Shown: positions 26,827-34,164 of the stretch, piece after piece
Position numbering within the stretch: the stretch's first letter is position 1
How the letters are laid out: the number at the start of each line of letters is the position of its first letter
Origin: an uncultured Bacteroidota bacterium
GTDB taxonomy: Bacteria; Bacteroidota; Bacteroidia; Chitinophagales; LD1
Length of the DNA: 42,669 nt
Assembly (NCBI GenBank): GCA_903919075.1
Contig: CAIXGR010000026.1
Coordinates: 1-42,669 of the forward strand
Reading direction: 5' to 3'
Translations under genes and position numbers: made by a program
The notes under the pieces: generated by a model
Database searches by the model: none
What the model was told of the DNA's origin: nothing
The model's input: only the letters and a program-made list of their open reading frames with translations

Positions 26827-26847
26827 GCGGGGAGAATATCTCCCCGC
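26827..26847 (-). terminator. Strong hairpin after the major capsid gene (partial terminator or RNA-stability element)
   Basis: GCGGGGAGA (26827-26835) and TCTCCCCGC (26839-26847) form a perfect 9-bp stem with a 3-base loop, 11 bp beyond the capsid stop. On the minus strand it is followed by TATACTTTTAAAT rather than a clean U-tract, so read-through is expected. Such a hairpin after a capsid gene usually raises the capsid mRNA relative to downstream genes. Confidence 0.6.
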
Positions 26848-26857
26848 CGTTATTTGG

Positions 26858-28378
26858 TTACGCTTGGAACGGTGTAAAGTTAAGGAACTTACTTGGGTCA
26901 CGCACGATGTAGTTGTATTCAATTTCCTTACCGATACTGAAACCAGAGAAATCGTTTACGTTAATCTTAGCACGGTAGCCGTTGGTGTATGTTCCGCCCA
27001 ATATGCCGGTAGGGTCAATCGTGCCGGGTGTAAAGTTGTTGTTCCAAATGTCATCCAATCCGCAACCACCTCTGAAGAACAATTGCATTAAAGGATAGCC
27101 TTCGCAATCGCTGTCAGGTGCAATAATGAAACGGAATGATTCAAGTGGCGGGTTAGCTACTGCATAGTTACCCATTTGCGGCGTTCCGTGAACGGCAGGG
27201 TTATCAAACACAGCGCACTTCAGCAATACCAGTTCATAGGTACTCCATTTGTAACGGATAATGTTTTTGCTTAATCCCATTTCTTCCATATCACCTGTGC
27301 GGTAATTGTAGATAAAGCAGCAGCCGCCTGATTGGTCGGCATATCCTTTTAATACGTTTTGCAGCAAACCAAATGCCTTAGTTCCGCAATGCACATACAT
27401 GGTTACGTTACCCGTTACACCATAAAGGATAGACCAGTTTTCAACTGCATCTTCAATTTGGTTACGCAATAAATCGTAGTTCGATGCTTGCTGGTAGTAA
27501 GTGTTTACGTTATAAACGATGTTGTTACCGCTTGCAATCTGTGCAAGGAAACCGTCACCCTTCATAACGCTGTTACCGTTTGCATCAGTAATGTATATGG
27601 TTCCGCTGTTGTTTACAGTGCTTTCGCCGTAAACTATACCCATTTCAAGGTCTAACAGGGTTTCCATTTCAAACTGGTAAATTTCGGTAGGTGTCCAGCA
27701 CTTTTGCCCGTCCACGCTTTCAAACCAAGTAACGGTAGCTATACCATCCTTACATAAAGTCATTTTAGGCTTCATGGTGGTGTTATAGTTCACATATTGG
27801 TCAGGTAACTTGTTCGGCATGTAGGTGGTCGAAGTGGTACAAGTTGCAACTGCAATAGTTGTTTGTCCTAATGTAGCACCTACTAAAATGTTTTCAGGAA
27901 CGGTTGTAGAAGATGAAGATTCAATCTTCACTTGGTAGTCCCAATTTGAACCGTTAGTAACAGGGCCGCTTACGATATAGAACAGGATATAAGAACCTGT
28001 ATCGCTGAAAGTATATTTCAGTGTCATGCCGGGTTGAATCCAGTTATCATTCGGGCCTAATGTCATGGTTTGGGCTGCGCCACCACCACCACTACCGCTG
28101 TTGATTTGCACCTGCAAAGTAACTAATTGGCGTGTTCTTGTTTGAACTGCCCAAGTTACGTTGTTGTTGCCTATCATCAATTTGCTGCCTGCCGCTTTAA
28201 TTTCGCCACTGGTTGCGTATCGGCCATAGCCTAAAGCCATGCCTGTAAAGTAAAAGCAGTATTCATCGCATATCTGTTTAGTGATACGCTCGATGATTTC
28301 GGGGTGTCCTACGCCCGCTGCGTTTAGTATGGGTGCGGTTAATACCGCGTCCGTTAACTGTGCTGTATATTTTTTCAC
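26858..28378 (-). CDS. Major capsid protein (probable)
   Basis: 506 residues, low in Lys and Cys, mixed beta and alpha, with the size and position expected for an HK97-fold capsid protein of the crAss-like group. The N-terminus is MKKYTAQLTDAVLTAPIL. A long insert of beta sequence (about 100-190) follows an SGSGGGG loop, and a helical spine is likely around DLLRNQIEDAVENWSILYG (about 305). The C-terminus (EIEYNYIVRDPSKFLNF) is well ordered. It directly follows the scaffold-like gene and precedes a strong hairpin. Identification is by gene order, size and composition. Confidence 0.7.
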   Translation of the reverse strand: MKKYTAQLTDAVLTAPILNAAGVGHPEIIERITKQICDEYCFYFTGMALGYGRYATSGEIKAAGSKLMIGNNNVTWAVQTRTRQLVTLQVQINSGSGGGGAAQTMTLGPNDNWIQPGMTLKYTFSDTGSYILFYIVSGPVTNGSNWDYQVKIESSSSTTVPENILVGATLGQTTIAVATCTTSTTYMPNKLPDQYVNYNTTMKPKMTLCKDGIATVTWFESVDGQKCWTPTEIYQFEMETLLDLEMGIVYGESTVNNSGTIYITDANGNSVMKGDGFLAQIASGNNIVYNVNTYYQQASNYDLLRNQIEDAVENWSILYGVTGNVTMYVHCGTKAFGLLQNVLKGYADQSGGCCFIYNYRTGDMEEMGLSKNIIRYKWSTYELVLLKCAVFDNPAVHGTPQMGNYAVANPPLESFRFIIAPDSDCEGYPLMQLFFRGGCGLDDIWNNNFTPGTIDPTGILGGTYTNGYRAKINVNDFSGFSIGKEIEYNYIVRDPSKFLNFTPFQA

Positions 28379-28395
28379 TGGTTAGTTTTGTTTGG

Positions 28396-29445
28396 TTATT
28401 TGAAGTTTTTAGGGTCTTTTAATACGGCAGGCTGCTTCTCTGTTTGCAGTGGTGCAACATCCGCTAACGCTTTCCCTCTTACGTGTGGTGCCTTATCTAA
28501 GGCGTTAAGTGCTTTCGTCTTATCGGTTAGCATCCTGTTGGCAATCGCTTTCTTAAATCCTTCCTTGTTCTCTACAAATACAGCTACCTCGGCTAATAGC
28601 GAAGGGTCTTCTTGTATGCGTTTCAGGATGGAGCCGTCAGAAATCTTTGCCTCTATTGTCTTTAAGAAATCCTTTACACTTGATTCTGTTTTGCCTCCAA
28701 ACTTCAGCCCTAAGAAATCACGTTGCTTGGCAAGTTCTTCTTTTGCTTTGTTCAGAAATTCAGGTTTAGGTGCGGTGGATAGGCTTAAAGCCTTTCGGGT
28801 GCTATTGAGTTGTTCAGAAAGTTGTTCGCTTCTTTGTTTGATATTACTGTTCAGCGCAAGGCGTATATCCTCGGCTTCTTCAGTAATGCGGTCGGGGTTC
28901 TTGTCCTTCCATGATTGTAGTTTAGCTGTTGCGCGTTCGTTAGCCGCTTCGCTATCTAAACCCAAATCGGTATATTTTGAAATCTCGCGGGCTAAAACCA
29001 AATCTTCATCTTGGAATTTTAACGCCTTACCCCAGCTTTGAATATACTGGTCGTTGTCAACTACGCCCTTGCTTTCAACAAGCATTTGGGCTTTACTGTA
29101 ATTATCCTTGTATTGTTTGGCACGTTCTAATACCTTTTCTTCATCAAAGTTTTCAGTATCAATATCATCATCCAGTTCTTTCCACTTCTTGCGGTCAAAC
29201 ACAGATGCAGATACAGGCGCAACGTCTGCTTTATCTTCGTCTACAATCAATAAAAATTCTTCTTGTTCTTCGGCAGGGATAACCGCATCTGCAACCACAG
29301 CAGTTTTATCTTCTGTTTTCGGTGCTATCGGGTCTTTAACAGGTGCCGAACCTAATCTCTTTTCTTCCGCTTCTTTCATTACATCTGTAATGCTTTGCGG
29401 AGTAATCAGCACTTCTTGCTTAACTTCTGTTTTTTCGTCACTCAC
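28396..29445 (-). CDS. Scaffold-like / capsid assembly protein; GTG start
   Basis: 349 residues, very acidic N-terminal third (EEQEEFLLIVDEDKADV), then nearly all helix and coiled coil (RAKQYKDNYSKAQMLVESKG; SEQLSEQLNSTRKALS). Such acidic helical proteins immediately upstream of the capsid gene are typical scaffolds. The start is GTG at 29445: an ATG four bases upstream is out of frame and stops after three codons (ATG AGT GAG TGA). It is the first gene after a strong promoter and the ATGCGTGT element. Confidence 0.65.
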   Translation of the reverse strand: MSDEKTEVKQEVLITPQSITDVMKEAEEKRLGSAPVKDPIAPKTEDKTAVVADAVIPAEEQEEFLLIVDEDKADVAPVSASVFDRKKWKELDDDIDTENFDEEKVLERAKQYKDNYSKAQMLVESKGVVDNDQYIQSWGKALKFQDEDLVLAREISKYTDLGLDSEAANERATAKLQSWKDKNPDRITEEAEDIRLALNSNIKQRSEQLSEQLNSTRKALSLSTAPKPEFLNKAKEELAKQRDFLGLKFGGKTESSVKDFLKTIEAKISDGSILKRIQEDPSLLAEVAVFVENKEGFKKAIANRMLTDKTKALNALDKAPHVRGKALADVAPLQTEKQPAVLKDPKNFK

Positions 29446-29459
29446 TCATAAAAGAGGTA

Positions 29460-29514
29460 ACACGCATGTTTTGCTTCATGGAAACGAAAGTAATGTTTTT
29501 TTTAGAATACCAAA
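29460..29514 (-). promoter_or_regulatory. Scaffold/capsid operon promoter with ATGCGTGT leader element
   Basis: Minus strand: TTTG (29511-29514), an 18-bp spacer, then TACTTTCG (29485-29492), a good Bacteroidota promoter. The transcript should start near 29480. ATGCGTGT (29460-29467) lies in the leader, 14 bases before the GTG start at 29445. This is the best -33/-7 pair among the four late units. Confidence 0.7.
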
Positions 29515-29559
29515 TTTATTTTTTCAGTAGTAATTAAGGTGCCGATATTTTGAGCAACT

Positions 29560-29880
29560 TTATTGCTATTGTACTTTATTCTCTATCAGTTACTACTTAA
29601 AATCAAACTCCAAGTGGTGAGTTCGGTTGGCGGGTGTGCATAGTGCGTTTATCCCAATGTTTTAAATTGGTTGTCCCGCACTATACGTTATACTTTTAGT
29701 TCCAGTGCGGAGCCGTCCAGCTAACGAATGTGGTATTGATACTGCTAATAGTCAATACTTCAAATCTACTGTCAGGCTTAATTAGCTGCCTCCCATGTCT
29801 TACGGCTCATTCTTTAGGCCACCGTTGCGCTGTGCATGAATCCCCCAGTAACGCTATGATATAATCGCTGATGTCTGTTG
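29560..29880. other. Gene-free segment with stable hairpins (second possible RNA)
   Basis: No ORF of note. ATAGTGCG (29640-29647) pairs with CGCACTAT (29677-29684), and inside it CCAAT (29654-29658) pairs with ATTGG (29666-29670), giving a nested 8+5 bp hairpin. Further on GTATTGA and TCAATAC form a 7-bp stem (about 29734-29759). CAAATCTACTGTCA (29762-29775), whose complement contains the -7-like box TAGATTTG, recurs exactly at 39822-39835. It could start a leftward RNA through the hairpins, but no -33 box is seen here. Confidence 0.4.
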
Positions 29881-29897
29881 CCCGTCCGACTATAAAA

Positions 29898-30081
29898 TAA
29901 AAAACCCCGTAGTAGAGGATACGAGGATTTTTTATAGGGCTTTAGTTTCCCTTAACCCATCCCACTACCTCTACGCAGTTGGATGAATCTTTTTATGTCT
30001 TTTATTGAAACCTACCTTCTGGCGACAAACCGACCATAGTGGTAGGAGTTTCAAAAACCATCACAGGGCGAACCGTTTTAG
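29898..30081 (-). ncRNA. Probable ~180-nt structured noncoding RNA with complementary loops
   Basis: A leftward unit with its own promoter (30087-30116) and a terminator (29905-29926 plus U-tract) but no credible ORF. Predicted parts in order: hairpin 1, where GGTAGG (30041-30046) and TTTCAA (30049-30054) pair with TTGAAACCTACC (30005-30016), 12 bp with a 2-base bulge and a 24-base loop; hairpin 2, stem 29958-29966 with 29977-29985 (8 of 9 pairs) and a 10-base loop; then the terminator hairpin with an 8-base loop. The loop of hairpin 2 contains GUAGAGG, the exact complement of CCUCUAC in the terminator loop, so a 7-bp kissing contact or antiterminator is possible. I do not recognise a known RNA family; 6S-like size but different layout. 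Confidence 0.55.
29899..29932. terminator. Bidirectional intrinsic terminator
   Basis: CCCCGTA (29905-29911) pairs with TACGAGG (29920-29926, one G-U pair in the RNA) with an 8-base loop. T-runs follow in both directions: TTTTTTATTTT on the minus strand and TTTTTT on the plus strand. It ends the candidate ncRNA on the minus strand. Confidence 0.7.
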
Positions 30082-30086
30082 TATCA

Positions 30087-30116
30087 CAAATATACAAACC
30101 TTTTTGATTCTACAAA
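30087..30116 (-). promoter_or_regulatory. Bacteroidota-type promoter of the candidate ncRNA
   Basis: Minus strand TTTG (30113-30116), 18-bp spacer, TATATTTG (30087-30094): both boxes match the consensus fully. It lies just beyond the terminator of the 98-residue gene, so it would start a separate transcript at about 30080. Confidence 0.65.
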
Positions 30117-30148
30117 ATAAAAAAGCCCTGCATTACTGCAAGGCTTCC
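30112..30148 (-). terminator. Intrinsic terminator after the 98-residue gene
   Basis: On the minus strand AAGCCTTGCA (30137-30146) pairs with TGCAGGGCTT (30123-30132) around a 4-base loop (10 bp, two G-U), followed by TTTTTTATTTT. A classical rho-independent terminator 20 bp beyond the stop codon. Confidence 0.8.
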
Positions 30149-30167
30149 TTATTCAATAAACCAAATG

Positions 30168-30464
30168 TTAAGATGCTGGCGTAAGTGCTGTGTTAATAGC
30201 AGCTACGTTAGCGTCTAATTTAGCTTCTGCGGCTTGTAATGCTGCGATAACGTCTGCATCGCTTGTGCTACCCTGCAATGTGGCTAACGTTGCCTTAGTT
30301 TCAGCTAATGCGCTTAGTGCTGAATTAACTGCGGTTGTTACACCGTCAAGTTTGGTATTCAGGTTTACAAATTCTGCGGTTTCTGCTTCGGTCATGTTCT
30401 TTGGTTTTAAGAGTAAATAAATGATTAAAAAGAGTGCTAAGATAATTATAATGTTTAGATACAT
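30168..30464 (-). CDS. Small membrane-anchored helical protein
   Basis: 98 residues. Residues about 3-20 are a strong membrane segment (NIIIILALFLIIYLLL), followed by KPKN and an Ala/Thr/Leu-rich amphipathic helix with heptad-like spacing (LNTKLDGVTTAVNSALSALA; AAEAKLDANVAAINTAL). An internal ATG (30395) would give a soluble 75-residue version starting MTEAE, the form more usual for small phage helical proteins; the region before it could therefore be a later addition. It lies between two terminators, so it is a monocistronic unit. Lysis-related (holin or spanin-like) or a minor virion protein are both possible; no lysozyme is seen nearby. Confidence 0.6.
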   Translation of the reverse strand: MYLNIIIILALFLIIYLLLKPKNMTEAETAEFVNLNTKLDGVTTAVNSALSALAETKATLATLQGSTSDADVIAALQAAEAKLDANVAAINTALTPAS

Positions 30465-30479
30465 AGAGTGAAGATAAAT

Positions 30480-30508
30480 AAAAACGGCGCAACTTTCACC
30501 GCGCCGCC
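30480..30508 (-). terminator. Intrinsic terminator after the NHL gene
   Basis: Minus strand CGGCGC (30501-30506) pairs with GCGCCG (30485-30490) across a 10-base loop and is followed by TTTTTATTTAT. It lies about 20 bp after the stop of the NHL-repeat gene. Confidence 0.75.
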
Positions 30509-30527
30509 CTTACCCCATAAACCAATC

Positions 30528-31622
30528 TTAGTAATGGTTAAACGCTCTTATGCGATAGCCATATACGCATATCCATACCTTACCGCTAGGGTTCTTAGCT
30601 GATACTGAATAAGGAGATAATAAAGCCGCCTTAGTAGGTAAGCCCGTATCTCCATCATTGGCAGGCACTCCTGTTCCCGCTGCCGAGAATATGTTACCGG
30701 TAGTCTTTTTAACTTTCCGTATCGCGTTATTGTATTGGTCTGCAATAAATATATTCGCGCTATCGTCCACTGCTACATCAACAGGCAGGTTAAGCTGTGC
30801 CGACAATGCACTGCCACCGTTACCACTAAAGCCTGCTGTGTGGTTGCCTGCAATGGTTACTATCTTACCGTTAGCTTTTGTTACTTTTCTTATAACGTTG
30901 TTATTACGGTCTGCTATGTAAATATTGCCGCTATCATCTGCCGCTATACCGCAAGGCTGATTAAATGTTGCGCTTGTAGCTACTCCCGTATCACCGGTAT
31001 ATCCTGTTGAGCCGTTACCCGCTATCGTTGTAATAACACCCGATGTTTTGAATACCTTGCGTATTCTAACATTCTGTTGGTCAGTAATATATAAGTTGCT
31101 GCTGTCGTCTAAGCACAGTCCGTATGCTGTTCCTAGTTTTGCACTTGTAGCCGCTGCGCCATCGCCGCTAAAACCGTTAACGCCGGTGCCTGCATAAGTC
31201 TGTATAATACCATTCTTAGCAAATATTTTACGCACTCTAAAGTTTAACTTATCGGCTATATACACGTTACCGCTGTCATCTGCGGCTATTGCCTGCGGCC
31301 CGTTAAATATGGCCGTAGTAGCCAAACCGCCATCACCTGCGTAACCTACATTAGTGCTGTTGGTTATGTAGCCACCTATAACACTCATAACGCCCGTGGT
31401 ATGGTTCACCTTGTTTATGGTGTTTGTCATGGCATCAATGTAAAAAACATCAAGGCTATCATTTACGGTTACGGCAATCGGGTAACATTCGGCTTGTGTT
31501 GCAGGTATGCCTACGTAAGGCAGTTGCCCGTAAAATCCGTTACCAACCACCGTGTTTATTTGTGGCTGTGCAATAGCCGTTACACAGGCTAAAGTAAAAA
31601 GTGAAATCAGTAAGTTTTTCAT
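30528..31622 (-). CDS. Secreted NHL-repeat beta-propeller protein
   Basis: 364 residues. The signal peptide is MKNLLISLFTLACVTAIAQ|P (cleavage after IAQ). The mature protein consists of about six NHL-type repeats. Each has a DDSGN-x-YIAD segment, then N-x-x-IRKV, then an IAGN/AGTG-x-GFSGDG turn and an ATSAxxNxP link (clearest at about residues 110-330), folding into a propeller. NHL propellers bind proteins, glycans or RNA. Secreted ones of this type are common in Bacteroidota hosts and unusual in a phage virion cassette. It lies between the portal gene and the 98-residue gene, 34 bp beyond the portal stop, and ends at its own terminator. Likely a host-derived accessory gene that alters the cell surface, or an adhesin. 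Function unknown. Confidence 0.8.
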   Translation of the reverse strand: MKNLLISLFTLACVTAIAQPQINTVVGNGFYGQLPYVGIPATQAECYPIAVTVNDSLDVFYIDAMTNTINKVNHTTGVMSVIGGYITNSTNVGYAGDGGLATTAIFNGPQAIAADDSGNVYIADKLNFRVRKIFAKNGIIQTYAGTGVNGFSGDGAAATSAKLGTAYGLCLDDSSNLYITDQQNVRIRKVFKTSGVITTIAGNGSTGYTGDTGVATSATFNQPCGIAADDSGNIYIADRNNNVIRKVTKANGKIVTIAGNHTAGFSGNGGSALSAQLNLPVDVAVDDSANIFIADQYNNAIRKVKKTTGNIFSAAGTGVPANDGDTGLPTKAALLSPYSVSAKNPSGKVWICVYGYRIRAFNHY

Positions 31623-31656
31623 GTGCTTGTTTAGTTTTTGTAAAAGTATATAAAAA

Positions 31657-34164
31657 TTATTGTGGTGTGCTTGTTACGGGTTTATTATGTTCCAATTCGT
31701 GCGATGCAATCATCAAATCTACATCGTCTTTCTTCTTCACGCTCATAGCATTTTCCTTATGCTCCAGCTTAAGTTGGGTGTCCTCAATCTTAGCCTGTGC
31801 GTTTATCTGTGCTGCCTGTGGTGCTGAACTTGCAGCAATTTCAGCAAGCTGAACTTTAGTTTCAAGTTCCTTCGCTTTCATTTGCTGTTCGGCCTGTGCC
31901 TGTTGCGCCTCACCTTCACTCACCTTCGCCTTTATTTTATTCAAAGCATCTATACCCTTATCGAATATACGCTCTGCTTCTTTCGCGCTGGTAGCGTTCA
32001 TTATTTTTATTAAGGCCCGCGCCATTTCAGGTTCGTTCTGTATAGGCATTAACGCCTCTGCCATTTGGTATATCTTCTGCTGCACGGCTGCATCATTTGC
32101 GCCATTCTCAATAGTCACACCGTAACGCGCAAGGTTCCAGTCGGACTTGCTCATTAAGCGCAATGTTTCGTAGCCATCATCACCTAACCATGAACGCACA
32201 ATATCTTTGCCCGCCCACGTTCTCCCCATCTGCTCACATAACTTTTCCAATACCATTGCCTCAACAGTATAAAGCACTGTAAAGTATGGCTGCGTACTCA
32301 TGCTGCTTGCTAACGTGCTTTCCTGCATTTGGCCTAAGCCTGTATCGCTTTTTAGTTCACCTTTACGCGCACCCGTTATGCCTGTTATATTGGCAATATT
32401 CATATCCAAAAAGGCCACAAATCTTAACAGGTCGTTTATTGCACTGCTTAACCCTAAATCAATTGCTTCGGGTTTATTGATATGCTTTGAACCTGCAATG
32501 TTCATTAACTGCTGGTCGCCCTCTTTCGCGCTGTTATATCGGTATGTAGCATGAACCGCCATGTTGTAGGCATTATCTGCGCCATCGGCCTCGTTAGCCT
32601 CGTCTATCGTTAATATCTTTCCCTTCACCTGCGCCATTAACTTTTCAATAGCAAAGAAAGTTTCTACCCGTAATGCCTCAAATGGTTGCGCCAATTGAAC
32701 AATTGAAGGGTTCGGGTCTACTATGCCTACAAAGTTTAAGGTCTTTCGCTCTACATAATCACCTACAATATGCTGGTTAGGAACAGGGCGCACTTGGTAA
32801 TAAATATCACTACCCCATCTTGTGCCTTCCCAAAGTTCATCCACATAGCGGTAAACATAAGTTGCGCCTTCGGTATTGTCATTATCGTCTACATACTTCA
32901 GGTGCGGGTTTTCAAGGTCGTATTTATTCTCCTCCATCTTCACGCGCACCATCTTTGTAGCCATCCAGTTCTGCTTCCAACCGTTCAGCATCAACGGTCT
33001 TGCCATATCCGTTGTTCTTACAAAAACTTGCCCGCACTCATTGATATAAGAGGCTGTCATGGGTCTGCCAGTAAGGTCTAAGCCTGCTGCATACATCTTT
33101 AGTTTCTTCGCATCTTCGGCGGGAAGTTCGGGACACATCGCCAATATATTAGCAGGTGTTTCCCGCATGTAGCGGCCCGCCAATGAACCATCCTGTATAA
33201 AGTTTGATTCAGGGCTAAGGATATAATAAATATCGCCTGCGTTTATAGCTTGAATATCGGGGTCGTCTACGGCATCGTATATCTCAAAACCCAATATGCC
33301 CGTTACAATATAATTACGGAACCCCATGTGCGACATTTTGTACCGTATAGCGTTCTTATTTTTCTTCATCAGGTAGTCCAACCCCCGCTTTACCATAACC
33401 TCTTTATCGGTCTTGTATTCGGTAAAACTCATTTTCCCTAAATCTTCATCGTCCCCAAACTGCCACTGGTCGTTTTGCTCCAAAGGCTTACCCAATAACT
33501 TATCTACACCGCCTACCTGTCGTGCCTTGCGCGTCATTTTTTCTGCCATTTCTTCGGCATACTCTTCTAACTTATTGTTGATAGCATCTGAATTACTTAC
33601 ACCAACACTAAACTTTAAGCCCATACTATCGGCCTCGCCAACCAATCGGTTTATAATAGCTGGTATCTGATTAACCTGCCTGATATAAGCAGGCAGTTGC
33701 TTACCAAATTCACCCGCATATAAGTTTGTAATGTGTCCAAACTCATTCTCATTTACCCTGGCGCTTGCATATTGATACATTTGAGTAAAGAAAGGATTTA
33801 CGCATGTTTGACTGTAACTTATGCCCGCATCAATATATTGTTTTGCCCAACGCCACTGTTCGTTTTCAGAATAAATAGCCCGCTTTCGTTCAAGTTGCTG
33901 GTTTATCTTTTTGCTTACTTCGTTATAAGCCTTACCGTGCATGGTTGTTTTGGGCGCATCTGCACCACCATAAGGCTGAAATCCAACGGGGCGCAATGTT
34001 TCCTTTTCTTCTTTTTCTATACGGTGTAACTTGGCATAGTTCGCAGCTATCCTATCATCAATAACCTTAACCTCCTCATACATTTTTTCAATGCGGATAG
34101 GCGAAGGCGGCACGATATAATCGGGAAACCCGACAAAGCCGTTAGTTGGTGTTAAGTCTGCCAT
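31657..34164 (-). CDS. Portal protein (probable)
   Basis: 835 residues. The N-terminal 70 residues are a charged helix (PSPIRIEKMYEEVKVIDDRIAANYAKL). The core has the mixed alpha/beta composition of phage portals (YIRQVNQIPAIINRLVGEAD; a long conserved-looking region 250-560 with GILGFEIYDAV and GDIYYILSPESNFIQDG). Residues about 590-660 (GITGARKGELKSDTGLGQ) match the conserved 'tunnel loop' neighbourhood of portals in this group. The C-terminal 110 residues are a Gln/Ala/Glu coiled coil, the barrel region. It overlaps the terminase gene by 23 bp, as expected for a TerL-portal pair. Confidence 0.75.
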   Translation of the reverse strand: MADLTPTNGFVGFPDYIVPPSPIRIEKMYEEVKVIDDRIAANYAKLHRIEKEEKETLRPVGFQPYGGADAPKTTMHGKAYNEVSKKINQQLERKRAIYSENEQWRWAKQYIDAGISYSQTCVNPFFTQMYQYASARVNENEFGHITNLYAGEFGKQLPAYIRQVNQIPAIINRLVGEADSMGLKFSVGVSNSDAINNKLEEYAEEMAEKMTRKARQVGGVDKLLGKPLEQNDQWQFGDDEDLGKMSFTEYKTDKEVMVKRGLDYLMKKNKNAIRYKMSHMGFRNYIVTGILGFEIYDAVDDPDIQAINAGDIYYILSPESNFIQDGSLAGRYMRETPANILAMCPELPAEDAKKLKMYAAGLDLTGRPMTASYINECGQVFVRTTDMARPLMLNGWKQNWMATKMVRVKMEENKYDLENPHLKYVDDNDNTEGATYVYRYVDELWEGTRWGSDIYYQVRPVPNQHIVGDYVERKTLNFVGIVDPNPSIVQLAQPFEALRVETFFAIEKLMAQVKGKILTIDEANEADGADNAYNMAVHATYRYNSAKEGDQQLMNIAGSKHINKPEAIDLGLSSAINDLLRFVAFLDMNIANITGITGARKGELKSDTGLGQMQESTLASSMSTQPYFTVLYTVEAMVLEKLCEQMGRTWAGKDIVRSWLGDDGYETLRLMSKSDWNLARYGVTIENGANDAAVQQKIYQMAEALMPIQNEPEMARALIKIMNATSAKEAERIFDKGIDALNKIKAKVSEGEAQQAQAEQQMKAKELETKVQLAEIAASSAPQAAQINAQAKIEDTQLKLEHKENAMSVKKKDDVDLMIASHELEHNKPVTSTPQ

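Noticed and set aside
33799-33808. A further late-leader copy near ACGCATGT in the portal gene
   Set aside because: It lacks the ACACGCAT core, lies inside a gene and precedes no start.
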